Below are positions 7,338 to 20,087 of a stretch of 44,002 nucleotides of DNA, one piece after another. The position numbers and the translations under genes were made by a program. Origin of the DNA: an uncultured Erysipelotrichaceae bacterium. GTDB taxonomy: Bacteria > Bacillota_I > Bacilli_A > RFN20 > CAG-826. The stretch is taken from NCBI GenBank assembly GCA_902800355.1, contig CADCEE010000014.1, forward strand, positions 1-44,002, in the 5' to 3' direction. The notes below the pieces were generated by a model, which ran no database searches, was not told where the DNA came from, and saw only the letters and a program-made list of their open reading frames with translations. Each line of letters begins with the position of its first letter. Within the stretch, counting starts at the first letter, position 1.

Positions 7338-8269
7338 TATTTTGCTAATAATTCTTTCATCACAGCGCTTTCTTCAACTAAACCTTCAGAAATAGGTTTG
7401 CCGTAATAATACGCTGCCATTAAGCCTGGTCCGACATTAATTCCACAGTTGGAGTATACATCACAAACATATGCTCCTTTTGGATGGAATTTATTAATAA
7501 TTAATTCTTTAAATTTCTCGGCTTGTTTATGTTCGTTACTAGTAGCAATAAAGATTAATTGCTTCTCAGGTTCTTCAATATGTCTAGCCATATATTCTAG
7601 AAGAATATTCATGGTCTTATCTTCGCCTTTTCCTTTGCCAATAACAGTAGTCATGCCGTTATAGTCAAATTCTCCAATTGGCTTCACTCCAATTAAAGAG
7701 CCAAAGAACGCTTTTGCGTGGGTGATTCTACCTTTTTTAGCAACAAAGCTAAGATCATCCATCCAGCCAGTTTGATGGAATCTATTTTTATTTTCTTCTA
7801 TCCAGTCAAATGCTTCTTTAGCGGATTTACCTTCTTTTCTTAATTCGGATAGATAAATACACATAAGTCCACATACCGGACCAAATCTTCTAGAATCACA
7901 AACATAAATTTCCGCGTCTGGAATTTCTTTTAACACTAATTCTTTAGCAGAAACCATAAAGGAATATGTCCCGCTTAACGCGCTCGATAAACAAACAGCA
8001 ATCATTGCTTCTTTATTTTCAGCGTGCTTTTTAAACACTAAGCGATATTCTTCTACACTAGCAGGAGAACTTTGGAATCCAGCAGGATTCTTTTTTAGTT
8101 CTTTATAAAAATCTTCTCTATTAAATTCATCCCAGCTACAATCGCCAACATGTTCTTTCCCATCTGGAGTAGTAAAATGACCAGGAATTAATTCAATGTC
8201 ATATTCTTTTCTAAATCCTTTAGATATGTCACAGGTGACATCTGCTAAGATAATAAATTTTTTATTCAT
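7337..8269 (-). CDS. DegV family fatty-acid-binding protein (FakB-like)
   Basis: 310 residues from the ATG at 8269, chosen over an in-frame ATG ten codons upstream because AAGAAGGAA lies just before it and the family starts with MxxKxxILADVTCD. DegV signatures: residues LADVTCDISKG at the N terminus, CLSSALSGTY (about 94) that contacts the fatty acid carboxylate, and FVAKKGRI (about 177). It presents fatty acids to FakA, whose gene follows with overlapping stop and start. A second DegV gene lies at 38101-38949, so two carriers with different chain preferences are possible, as is known for FakB1/FakB2 (inference). Confidence 0.88.
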   Translation of the reverse strand: MNKKFIILADVTCDISKGFRKEYDIELIPGHFTTPDGKEHVGDCSWDEFNREDFYKELKKNPAGFQSSPASVEEYRLVFKKHAENKEAMIAVCLSSALSGTYSFMVSAKELVLKEIPDAEIYVCDSRRFGPVCGLMCIYLSELRKEGKSAKEAFDWIEENKNRFHQTGWMDDLSFVAKKGRITHAKAFFGSLIGVKPIGEFDYNGMTTVIGKGKGEDKTMNILLEYMARHIEEPEKQLIFIATSNEHKQAEKFKELIINKFHPKGAYVCDVYSNCGINVGPGLMAAYYYGKPISEGLVEESAVMKELLAK

Positions 8270-8304
8270 ATTTTTTCCTTCTTTAATTGATGAAAACAAT
8301 AAAA

Positions 8305-8961
8305 TTATGCTCTATTTCGATAATTAGAGCAAAGAATTTCTAATTCTTTTTCTTTCTTTTCTAACTCTAAGGCTACTTCTTTTACGGTATTAGTGTTTAA
8401 TACTTTATTACCTAGATACTCTTTAACAAAAAATTCTTCTCCGACATATAGCCTTAATCTAGAGTACCAGTGTTTTCTTTTTTCTAGATACACAGGCCTA
8501 ATAGCAACATTAGCCTTATAGGCCATCATCACCACTCCACCTTTAAATGGATTTAACTCATCTTGTTCGACATTAATATGTCCTTCTGGAAACATAGAAA
8601 CCATATTTCCTCTTTCTAAATGGGTAGTGATCTCTTTAAAAGATGACATAGAAAATTTTTCTCTATTAATCTCAATACATAAGAAACAAGTTTTAAATAA
8701 AAACCTTCTCCACTTAGTGGAGCAAACTTCATTGGTGGTTACAAAATGATGTCTTCTTCTAAATAAACAGGCAATAAGATAAAAAGGATCTTTTAAACTG
8801 TTATGATTAGCCATAAAAATAAAGCCACCTTTAAAACCATTTTTAGCAGCCTTAGAAATATAAATCTTTTTTGGTCTAAAAAATATTAAAAGTGGCCAAC
8901 CAGTTAACCTAACAAAATCATAGAAGAAATATCTAAACGAAATTAATGGTGCCTTTTTCAT
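8305..8961 (-). CDS. plsC: 1-acyl-sn-glycerol-3-phosphate acyltransferase (PlsC family)
   Basis: 218 residues. Acyltransferase block I NHNSLKDPF (about residue 53, the NHx4D catalytic pair) and block III FPEGH (about 125) are intact, with a hydrophobic N terminus (about 10-28) that would hold it at the membrane. It adds the second acyl chain to lysophosphatidate to make phosphatidate. It is the first gene of the plsC-fakB-fakA operon, so fatty acid activation and use are transcribed together. A perfect 14-bp palindrome lies 16 bp upstream of the start codon and may be an operator. Confidence 0.88.
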   Translation of the reverse strand: MKKAPLISFRYFFYDFVRLTGWPLLIFFRPKKIYISKAAKNGFKGGFIFMANHNSLKDPFYLIACLFRRRHHFVTTNEVCSTKWRRFLFKTCFLCIEINREKFSMSSFKEITTHLERGNMVSMFPEGHINVEQDELNPFKGGVVMMAYKANVAIRPVYLEKRKHWYSRLRLYVGEEFFVKEYLGNKVLNTNTVKEVALELEKKEKELEILCSNYRNRA

Positions 8962-8976
8962 TTGTTTAATACTTTA

Positions 8977-8990
8977 TCACATTAATGTGA
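8977..8990. promoter_or_regulatory. Palindromic operator candidate upstream of plsC-fakB-fakA
   Basis: TCACATTAATGTGA is a perfect 14-bp palindrome between the tRNA-Arg terminator and plsC. It would overlap the plsC promoter (a TATTAA box sits at 8966-8971). A dimeric regulator responding to lipid state is a reasonable guess, but no regulator gene is in the window and the sequence is not the FapR consensus. Confidence 0.4.
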
Positions 8991-9008
8991 AAATGTACTA
9001 AAGATATA

Positions 9009-9032
9009 TAAAAAGCCTCGAATTACGAGGCT
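9009..9032 (-). terminator. Terminator after tRNA-Arg
   Basis: On the minus strand AGCCTCG-TAATT-CGAGGCT is followed by TTTTTATAT. It ends the gatCAB-galE-tRNA-Arg transcript. Confidence 0.85.
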
Positions 9033-9044
9033 ATAAATACGCGT

Positions 9045-9121
9045 TGGCGCGCTTGAGGCGATTCGAACGTCCGACTTTCACCTTAGGAGGGTGACACTCT
9101 ATCCAGCTGAGTTACAAGCGC
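9045..9121 (-). tRNA. tRNA-Arg (anticodon CCT)
   Basis: 77 bases with encoded CCA. The acceptor stem GCGCTTG pairs with CAAGCGC, the anticodon loop CTCCTAA gives CCT (reads AGG), and the T loop is TTCGAAT. It begins 9 bases after the galE stop with no promoter between, so it is probably processed from the gat-galE transcript. Confidence 0.94.
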
Positions 9122-9130
9122 AGCAATAGA

Positions 9131-10147
9131 CTACTTATCGTAGCCTTTTGGATTGTTCTTTTGCCAATTCCAACTATCGCGACAAGCATCAACGATATCT
9201 AATTCCGCTTTCCAGCCCATTTCTTTATAAGCTTTAGATGCGTCAGCGTAGTTTTCATCAATATCTCCTGGACGCCTATCTTTAATTTCGTATTTGATTT
9301 CTAAATTATTAGCCTTTTCAAAAGCATGCACCAACTCTAAAACAGAGGTTCCTTTTCCAGTACCTAAGTTATAGATAACTAGGCCTGGTTTTTGTTCTAA
9401 TTTCTTTAAGGCCGCTAAATGACCTTTAGCAAGGTCCACTACGTGGATATAATCTCTCACTCCAGTTCCATCAGGAGTGTTATAGTCATCACCAAAAACA
9501 TTTAAGAATGGTCTTTTTCCAACTGCAACTTGAGTGATATAAGGCATTAAATTATTTGGGATGCCTTGAGGATCTTCTCCAATTAATCCAGATGCATGAG
9601 CACCGATAGGATTGAAATATCTTAAAATAGCAATATTGGCATCTTTATTTTCGTTAGCGAAATCATAAAGCATATATTCAATTTCTAATTTAGTTTGTCC
9701 ATATGGATTTGTGCAACCACCAATTTTGTCATCTTCCTTAAGTGGAACATGATCAGGAACGCCGTAAACAGTCGCACTAGAAGAGAAAACAATGTTATGA
9801 ACACCAAATTCTTTCATTAAATTGAGTAAGACAATACTAGATCCAATATTATTTCTAATATAAAGCCCTGGTTTTTGGGTAGATTCGCCTACACTTTTTA
9901 GTCCAGCAAAGTGAATGATATCGGTAATCTTTTCTTTTTTGAAAACTTCCCTCATTTTATCTTCGTTGCAGACATCCACCTCATAAAATCTAGGGGTTTT
10001 GCCGGTAATTTTGTTAATTCTAGCTAAAACTTCAGGTTTAGAGTTTACATAGTTATCAACGATGACAACATCGTAATTTTTGTTTAAAAGTTCTACAACA
10101 GTGTGGCTTCCAATATATCCAGTACCACCAGTAACTAAAATCGCCAT
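9131..10147 (-). CDS. galE: UDP-glucose 4-epimerase
   Basis: 338 residues, the normal length. The Rossmann NAD motif TGGTGYIGSH is at residues 6-15, the catalytic Ser/Tyr/Lys appear as SSSATVYG (about 124) and YGQTK (about 149-153), and the sugar-binding region contains RYFNPIGAH (about 177). It interconverts UDP-glucose and UDP-galactose, supplying galactose donors for glycans such as those made by the 27.6-36.6 kb cluster. It starts 2 bases after the gatB frame ends and is followed by tRNA-Arg. An unusual partner for gatCAB, but spacing implies one operon. Confidence 0.95.
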   Translation of the reverse strand: MAILVTGGTGYIGSHTVVELLNKNYDVVIVDNYVNSKPEVLARINKITGKTPRFYEVDVCNEDKMREVFKKEKITDIIHFAGLKSVGESTQKPGLYIRNNIGSSIVLLNLMKEFGVHNIVFSSSATVYGVPDHVPLKEDDKIGGCTNPYGQTKLEIEYMLYDFANENKDANIAILRYFNPIGAHASGLIGEDPQGIPNNLMPYITQVAVGKRPFLNVFGDDYNTPDGTGVRDYIHVVDLAKGHLAALKKLEQKPGLVIYNLGTGKGTSVLELVHAFEKANNLEIKYEIKDRRPGDIDENYADASKAYKEMGWKAELDIVDACRDSWNWQKNNPKGYDK

Positions 10148-10149
10148 AA

Positions 10150-11459
10150 TTATCTCCTTTTGATTTCTTCTAAGACTAGTTTAGACGCTAAACCAGGGTT
10201 TGCTTTACCTTGTGTTTTCTTCATAATTTGGCCAACAATAAAGCCAAGGGCTCTATCTTTGCCGTTTTTATAATCGATAACAGATTGTTCGTTAGCGTCC
10301 ACTACTTCTTTAACAATCGCTTTTAAAGTATCTTCATCACTAATTAAACTTGTTCCAGATTCTTCTAATAACTTCTTAGGAGAAATAGGATTTTCGAGCA
10401 TCTTAGCAAACATTTCTCTAGCTTGTTTATTAGAAACTTTGCCTTGTTCAATTAGTAAAACTAATTCCGCTAATAAGTTAGGACCTACTTTGAACTCTTT
10501 GATCGAGATCCCTTCTTTATTTAAAACAGATTGAATATCACCAATCACCCAGTTAGCTAATAGCTTTGGATTAGCACCACTCTTACTAGCCTCATCAAAA
10601 TAATTAGAGACATCTTTATCTGCAATTAATAATGATGAATCATAATCATTTAAACCAAGTTTTTTATATCTTTCTAGTTTCACTTCTGCTAATTCTGGAG
10701 AAGTATTAATCGCTTCATTAATAAACTCTTTAGAAAGCTTAATAGGAGCGATATTTGGCTCAGTGAAATATTTATAGTCAACCGCGTCAGTTTTTACACG
10801 CATTAACACTGTTTCTTTAGAACCTTCATCAAATCTTCTGGTCTCTTGTTCGATGACTCCACCAAAATCTAAGATAATTGACTGTCTAGAGATTTCAAAA
10901 TCAATAGCCTTTTGGATATTAGCAATACTATTTAGGTTTTTAATTTCTACTTTTGTACCAAATTTTTCTGTACCTTTTTCTCTAAGAGAAATATTAACGT
11001 CACAACGCAAAGATCCTTCTTCCATTTTGCCATCACTGACTTCAGCAGAGAGAAATCCCAGGAATGGAGCTGTTTACATGTATCTTCTTCCATATGCAAA
11101 CGTTCAATGCCAATTTTTCTTTCGCCAAGAGATGTATTTATTAATAAATACCCATTACTTCCAATTGGCCTAAATTGTTGAGTAATTTGATACCCTTTAG
11201 GAAGGTCGCTATAAAAATAATTCTTTCTTTCAAACATCACAACATCATCAATAGACATATGTAAAGCGTGAGACACTCTTATTGCATTTATAACAGCTTG
11301 TTTATTTACCACTGGCATTACTCCAGGGAAGCCCATATCCACAATATTTACTTTAGTATTAGGATCTTCACCATAACTTACAGGGCCACTAGAAAACATT
11401 TTGGACTTTGTTTTCATCTCAACGTGGATTTCTAAACCAATAACAGCTTCAAATTCCAT
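10150..11459 (-). pseudogene. gatB: gatB, Asp/Glu-tRNA amidotransferase subunit B, disrupted by internal deletion and frameshift
   Basis: The N-terminal frame (11459 to about 11065) encodes a good GatB start (FEAVIGLEIHVEMKTKSKMFSS, YFYSDLPKGYQITQ, RLHMEEDTCKQLHS), then runs out of frame. The homology resumes in another frame at about 11050 (VSDGKMEEGSLRCDVNISL) and continues to 10150, including the tail helices and YqeY-like end. About 40 residues that should lie between (the conserved YSLVDYNRTGVPLIEIVS region) are missing, and 436 codons remain of the usual ~477. GatB binds the tRNA and transfers ammonia to Glu- or Asp-tRNA with GatA and GatC. Because gatA and gatC are intact, a sequencing or assembly error, or a strain-level mutation, must be considered. 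Confidence 0.85.
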
Positions 11460-11460
11460 A

Positions 11461-12918
11461 TTATTCGCCCTCCTTTGCTACTAAATCCTTTAATCCAGTT
11501 AAATTTTCTATCGTTTTTGCAATAGCTAAAACACCTGATTCATCAAACGGTTTTCCCGTCAAATTCCCACCAAATGGGAGGTTATCATCAAATCCAAGAG
11601 GCACTGTAATAGAAGGGAATCCACCCATATTAGCAAATGCCATAAAATTATCCGCAATTAAGTATTCATCGCTTAAAGTATCACTACTTCCACGAATAAG
11701 TGGAGCAGAGGTTGGTGAAGCAGGGCAATATATTGCATCATATTTTTCAAAAATCTTATTAAAAGCGTTAACAATCAACCTTCGACATTTTTGAGCACGT
11801 AAGAATAACTCTTCTTGGTTTTCTCTAAGCAATGAATATCCACCGATAACAAATCTACGTTTGATTAATCTAGAGAATCCTTTTGTTCTGGTGTTTGTCA
11901 TAATTTCTTCAAAGGATTCACCTGGTTCTCTTGGACCAAAATTTACACCATCTAAATTAGCGTTATTGCTAGTAGATTCAGCACAAGAAATTAAGATATA
12001 TGTAGGATAGATTGCTTTAAGTAATTTAATGTCGATACTGACACCTTCAACAATCGCGCCTTGATTTATTAAAGCGGTGATATTTTTATTGAACGCTTGT
12101 TTAATAGAGACGTTAGAAATTGATTCAACAATCTCTTTAATGACCGCTATCTTTTTGCCTTTGACGGATTCATTTAATCTAGCGGTATAGTCTTCAACTG
12201 GTTTAAAAGAAGATGAGAAGTCTTTATCATCTCTACCAGCTAAAACATTTAACACAATTGCGCTATCTTCTACGTTTCTTGTGAAATAAGCAACATGGTC
12301 TAAAGATGTAGCAAATGGGAATAATCCAAATCTAGATATTCTTCCCCAGGATGGTTTAAAGCCAACTAAGCCTCCATAGCTAGCTGGTTTTCTCACCGAG
12401 TCACCAGTGTCACTACCAATAGAGAATGGAACAATACCAGCTGCAACACTAGATGCACTACCAGCAGAAGATCCACCAATAAGGTGAGTTTTAGATTTAT
12501 CCCAAGGATTATATGTAGTACCTAAGTGACCAGTAGTTCCAGTTCCACCCATTGCCAGCTCATCCATAGTAGCTTTAGCAACTACAATGGCGCCTGCTTT
12601 TTCTAAACGTAAAACAACTTCGCTTGAGAAGATTGGGACATAGCCATTTAATATATTGCTACTTCCAGTAGTAGGAATATCTTTTGTGGAATAATTATCT
12701 TTGATAACAACTGGAACGCCATACAATAAACTGTCTTTTTTAGATGGATCAAGGTGACTAACTTTTTCAAAAGCTTCTTTTTCACAAATATACTCGAAAG
12801 AATTGTTATCATCTTTCTTACAAGATTCGATAGCTTCTTTAACTAACTCTATAGGAGTGACTTCGCCCTTAATAATAGCGTTATGGATTTCTTTGATGCT
12901 TAAATTCATATACTTCAT
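11461..12918 (-). CDS. gatA: Asp-tRNA(Asn)/Glu-tRNA(Gln) amidotransferase subunit A
   Basis: 485 residues from the ATG at 12918, which sits one base after the gatC stop; upstream in-frame codons overlap gatC and lack homology. Amidase-signature catalytic residues are present: Lys in VVIKDNY (about 62), GGSSAGSASSVAAG (about 137) and Ser in GSDTGDSVRKPAS (about 156). The second Gly of the usual GSDTGGS is Asp here, next to the nucleophile. It releases ammonia from glutamine for GatB. Lies between gatC and the broken gatB. Confidence 0.95.
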   Translation of the reverse strand: MKYMNLSIKEIHNAIIKGEVTPIELVKEAIESCKKDDNNSFEYICEKEAFEKVSHLDPSKKDSLLYGVPVVIKDNYSTKDIPTTGSSNILNGYVPIFSSEVVLRLEKAGAIVVAKATMDELAMGGTGTTGHLGTTYNPWDKSKTHLIGGSSAGSASSVAAGIVPFSIGSDTGDSVRKPASYGGLVGFKPSWGRISRFGLFPFATSLDHVAYFTRNVEDSAIVLNVLAGRDDKDFSSSFKPVEDYTARLNESVKGKKIAVIKEIVESISNVSIKQAFNKNITALINQGAIVEGVSIDIKLLKAIYPTYILISCAESTSNNANLDGVNFGPREPGESFEEIMTNTRTKGFSRLIKRRFVIGGYSLLRENQEELFLRAQKCRRLIVNAFNKIFEKYDAIYCPASPTSAPLIRGSSDTLSDEYLIADNFMAFANMGGFPSITVPLGFDDNLPFGGNLTGKPFDESGVLAIAKTIENLTGLKDLVAKEGE

Positions 12919-12919
12919 A

Positions 12920-13216
12920 CTATTTAACCACCTTAGGTAAACGAATTTGTCCATCCACAACATCTGCAGCATTTCTTAAAACTTCATCCTTATTTTCAGG
13001 AAGAGTTGCGACATCATCTCGTAAATAGTCATTAGTGACATCGAAAGGGAAGGTCATAGGTTCTGCAGTATCTACGCCTTCAATCTCACCAATCAAATTC
13101 ATCTGTTTGATTAAGATGTCAAATTCTTCAACGAGTTGATCGTATTGTTCATCTGACATATCGAACATTAATTTGTTAGCGGTCGACTTTAATACATCTT
13201 TAGTAACAGTTTTCAT
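12920..13216 (-). CDS. gatC: Asp-tRNA(Asn)/Glu-tRNA(Gln) amidotransferase subunit C
   Basis: 98 residues, normal size. The N-terminal helices (ANKLMFDMSDEQ) are followed by the family segment GVDTAEPMTFPFDVTNDYLRDD (about residues 47-68) and the C-terminal NAADVVDGQIRLPKVV that wraps GatA. It stabilises the GatA-GatB pair. First gene of the gatCAB-galE operon; a terminator for the upstream pcrA-ligA transcript lies before it, so it has its own promoter in 13217-13275 (TAAAAT box about 20 bases upstream of the ATG). Confidence 0.93.
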   Translation of the reverse strand: MKTVTKDVLKSTANKLMFDMSDEQYDQLVEEFDILIKQMNLIGEIEGVDTAEPMTFPFDVTNDYLRDDVATLPENKDEVLRNAADVVDGQIRLPKVVK

Positions 13217-13275
13217 ATTTCAATTTCCAATTAGGTATTTTATCAAAGATAAGTTTTTAATTAAACCATAAATAT

Positions 13276-13306
13276 AAAAAACTCACCAGGTATAATCCGA
13301 TGAGTT
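13276..13306 (-). terminator. Terminator after ligA
   Basis: On the minus strand AACTCATC and GGTGAGTT form a stem followed by TTTTTTATATTT. It separates pcrA-ligA from gatCAB. Confidence 0.75.
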
Positions 13307-13328
13307 AGTAAATAAATATAAATGTGGG

Positions 13329-17551
<4,223 letters not shown>

Positions 17552-17557
17552 AGCAAT

Positions 17558-17586
17558 ATACTAACACAAATACCTGTTTGATTCAA
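17558..17586 (-). promoter_or_regulatory. Promoter of pcrA-ligA, probably leaderless
   Basis: On the minus strand TTGAAT (17581-17586) and TAGTAT (17558-17563) have ideal 17-bp spacing, and the ATG begins 6 bases after the -10 box, where transcription should start. Confidence 0.6.
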
Positions 17587-17606
17587 TTTTATTAATTTAT
17601 TTTTAA

Positions 17607-18020
17607 TCAAATTGAAATAAAGCTTATTATTTGCTCTTTTCCGACATAATAATTATCGACTTTATGATCTTTGAATTCTACTAAAAATGGTGTTCCAAAA
17701 ATATAAAATTCATCTACATTATCAATTCCTGTTAAATCCGATTTTGGACCAAGAATAACTTCATAGTCTGTACACACAAAATACATAGCCGTAATGGATT
17801 TAAAATAATAATTTAAAATGTCTTGCTTAATATCGTTACAGTGGCCACATCTTTCCGAATAAAAATATATTTGATAATAATCCTCACTTGGTTCAAATAT
17901 CTGGTTCCAGTTTAATAAACGATCTTTAATCTCGTGATAATTATGCTTTATAGGTTCTTCAATTGATCCGCAAGAACTTATAATTAAGGAAAACGCCAGT
18001 AGCTTAAATAATTTAGACAT
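17607..18020 (-). CDS. Thioredoxin-like lipoprotein
   Basis: 137 residues from the ATG at 18020, chosen because AGGAGGAC lies 5-12 bases upstream; a further in-frame ATG ten codons earlier has no such site. The N terminus is a lipoprotein signal (MSKLFKLLAFSLIISSC, Cys at residue 17). The mature part has a CxxC motif in SERCGHCND (about 62), then IFGTPFLVEF with the cis-Pro of thioredoxin folds (about 108). It should be tethered to the outer face of the membrane and act as a disulfide reductase or oxidase. Divergent from the membrane-protein operon at 18101. Confidence 0.75.
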   Translation of the reverse strand: MSKLFKLLAFSLIISSCGSIEEPIKHNYHEIKDRLLNWNQIFEPSEDYYQIYFYSERCGHCNDIKQDILNYYFKSITAMYFVCTDYEVILGPKSDLTGIDNVDEFYIFGTPFLVEFKDHKVDNYYVGKEQIISFISI

Positions 18021-18088
18021 AAAATGTCCTCCTATATTATATAGACTCAAAAAATGACCAAATTTGTGAAAAAATATTTATTTTTTGT

Positions 18089-18094
18089 TAAAAT
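18089..18094 (+). promoter_or_regulatory. -10 box before the 18101 gene, probably leaderless
   Basis: TAAAAT lies 6 bases before the ATG at 18101; TTGTGA at 18064-18069 is a possible -35 with long (19 bp) spacing. No ribosome binding site is present. Confidence 0.4.
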
Positions 18095-18100
18095 GCCTCT

Positions 18101-18938
18101 ATGGAATTATTTAGAAAAAGAGAAACAGTAGTCCAAAACATCGCTTACATGGCTATCATGTCTGCGATTAACATTATCTTTGTATTACTGCAAAAAAAGA
18201 TATTACCCAGTATATGCAATCGTAACTTTAGGTTTGTGTTTTGCAGTTGCGGGAGCGTTTAGTATTTTTGACGCTCTTATTTATGTATTCCCATCTTTAA
18301 TCGTAGGTTTTGTTTTTGGCTACTCCTTTGAAAAAAAGCTACCATCAATTTTAATAATTGTGGGGGCGACAATTGTTCAATTTGGTCTAACTTACTTAAC
18401 CTATTTCATTTTAACAAAAGTTATAACAAACTTTGATATCATGTACGGCATCATAAAAATATTTGGTATGTCCGACTTCCCATATTTAGAAGCATTTATC
18501 GTGATTTTCGTTTATATAATTTCTCTTATTCAAATTGTTCTATCATATATCTTTATAAAATTGGAAATTAAAAAGTTTGGAATAGATATTAACCTAGATT
18601 GTCAACACAGATATTTATTATATTTAGTGACAATTATCTCTACAGGATTAAGTGTATTAGCTTATTTCTTCTTTGCAAATTGGTCTATCGTTTTTGTTTT
18701 GATTCCACTACCAATTTATATTTATGAAACACTTCAATTAATACTAAAAAGAAGAGTTTTAAATTATGTCTTTGTCGGAGTAGCTCACTTAGCGTTTATC
18801 TTCATTTTTGCCTTTTTATATAGATACGTTTCGTCCCCAAATCAGCTAATTTTAATCTCCGCTTTACTTGGATTAGTGACAATAATTGACTTTTTGGACA
18901 ATTATTGTTTTATTCAAGAATCTAATAATCTAAAATAG
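18101..18938 (+). pseudogene. Membrane protein resembling an ECF transporter S component, frameshifted at an A7 tract
   Basis: From the ATG at 18101 the frame encodes MELFRKRETVVQNIAYMAIM and a first helix, then loses the frame at seven A residues (18192-18198). In the next frame a continuous hydrophobic protein runs to 18938 (RYYPVYAIVTLGL onward, about 7 further helices). Removing one A joins them into a 278-residue protein whose N terminus (NIAYMAIMSAINIIFVLL) is typical of ECF vitamin-transporter S components; the substrate is unknown and the assignment tentative. Without repair the larger part could only start at a TTG at 18180 with no ribosome binding site. A real frameshift, slippage, or a sequencing error are all possible. 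Confidence 0.65.
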
Positions 18939-18942
18939 ATTC

Positions 18943-19305
18943 ATGATCTCATTCATCAAAGGCATTTTAAAAGGTTTATTCTACGTCATATTTTTACCAT
19001 TCGGACTACTGGCGATTTGTTTATACGCTATTTTTGGGGTATTTGTTTTTATCTATCGCTTAATAAAACTAGCGATTTTATTCTTCACAGGGAGAAATCT
19101 TAAGAACGAACTTCCAGAAGATGAAGAAGTTAAAAAGATTTTAGAAGGCGCTAATGAAGAGGAACAATCTCAAGAGCCTGCTTTAAATCTATATCCTAGT
19201 GATCAAGAAATGTATAAAACCAACGAATATATCTCCCCTTCTTTTGAAGAAAGCAAAATAGAAGAAGAACCAGCATCACTAGAGGAGGAAAATAAAGATG
19301 AATAA
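18943..19305 (+). CDS. Small membrane protein with acidic tail
   Basis: 120 residues. Residues 5-50 form one or two membrane helices (GLFYVIFLPFGLLAICL, then FGVFVFIYRLIKLAILFF). Residues 58-120 are a Glu-rich hydrophilic tail (DEEVKKILEGANEEEQ, SLEEENKDE). It begins 4 bases after the previous gene's stop and overlaps the next start by 8 bases, so the three genes are one operon. No family recognised. Confidence 0.65.
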   Translation: MISFIKGILKGLFYVIFLPFGLLAICLYAIFGVFVFIYRLIKLAILFFTGRNLKNELPEDEEVKKILEGANEEEQSQEPALNLYPSDQEMYKTNEYISPSFEESKIEEEPASLEEENKDE

Positions 19306-19939
19306 CATCTTAATTTCGTTATCTGATGGTGATAAAAGATTAATCTTTGCGCTTCTTTTGATTTTCATTATTATTCTTGTTTTTATTGGTTTATTAGGAT
19401 TTGTCCTAATGAGAATAATGAAATTCCAATCTAAAAAGATGGATACATTAGTTCATGACGCTGTAGTTACTAAAGTAATTAAAGATAAAAAACACTTTAT
19501 TAGATATGGTCGTAATAAGAACTGGGCTTATTTCTTTAAACAAGCTTATATCCCTATGATTATCATTGTGGTTGGTTTTATTGTTTTAATTATTCATAAC
19601 TCAGTGAACAATTATTGGGGCTATAACCCATTCTCTACTTATGACGGCTTTGGAACATTATTCTTCACTTGGAAATTGTCTGGAGATTATACCGGCGGTT
19701 CATTAATTAGATTTGCAAAACTGGTTTTAGATAACACTCCTCACTTCACCGTTATTGCGTGGTGCGGTTATATTTTTGGACCATGTATTTTAGTAGGTGG
19801 AACGTGGTATTTAGTAGCGGTTAGTTCTTTATTAGCAAGAACTGTCATGCTATATAAACGAAGCAAAACTATATTTGAAAAAAGCCTCGATGGTTATAAC
19901 CAAAACGAAGCTTTAAATAACACTAATACAAATAATTAA
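19298..19939 (+). CDS. Membrane protein of unknown function
   Basis: 213 residues with about four membrane helices (residues 15-42, 80-105, 115-135 and 150-180), a basic segment KVIKDKKHFIRYGRNKN between the first two and an Asn-rich C terminus. A clear GAGGAGG site precedes the ATG, inside the end of the 18943 gene. It ends the three-gene operon and converges with the asnS operon. Not recognised. Confidence 0.7.
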   Translation: MNNILISLSDGDKRLIFALLLIFIIILVFIGLLGFVLMRIMKFQSKKMDTLVHDAVVTKVIKDKKHFIRYGRNKNWAYFFKQAYIPMIIIVVGFIVLIIHNSVNNYWGYNPFSTYDGFGTLFFTWKLSGDYTGGSLIRFAKLVLDNTPHFTVIAWCGYIFGPCILVGGTWYLVAVSSLLARTVMLYKRSKTIFEKSLDGYNQNEALNNTNTNN

Positions 19940-20086
19940 TTATTTGTTGTTCAACATCATTATCACTTGAATAAAAATATAAGCAATTAATAAAACGTTA
20001 AATACAATAAGAAACCAGAAGGTGCGACGTCTAGCAACTTCTTTTCTTTTTTCTTTTTCCTCAGGTGATACTTTATAAGCCTTCAT
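19940..20086 (-). CDS. 48-residue single-helix membrane peptide downstream of asnS
   Basis: The ATG at 20086 begins one base after the asnS stop codon, so it is probably translated by coupling. The peptide has a charged N terminus (SPEEKEKRKEVARRRT) and one hydrophobic helix (WFLIVFNVLLIAYIFIQVI, about 24-42), a positive-inside arrangement with the N terminus in the cytosol. It ends just at the convergent 19298-19939 gene. Conservation is untested; the composition and tight placement suggest a real gene. Confidence 0.6.
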   Translation of the reverse strand: MKAYKVSPEEKEKRKEVARRRTFWFLIVFNVLLIAYIFIQVIMMLNNK

Positions 20087-20087
20087 A

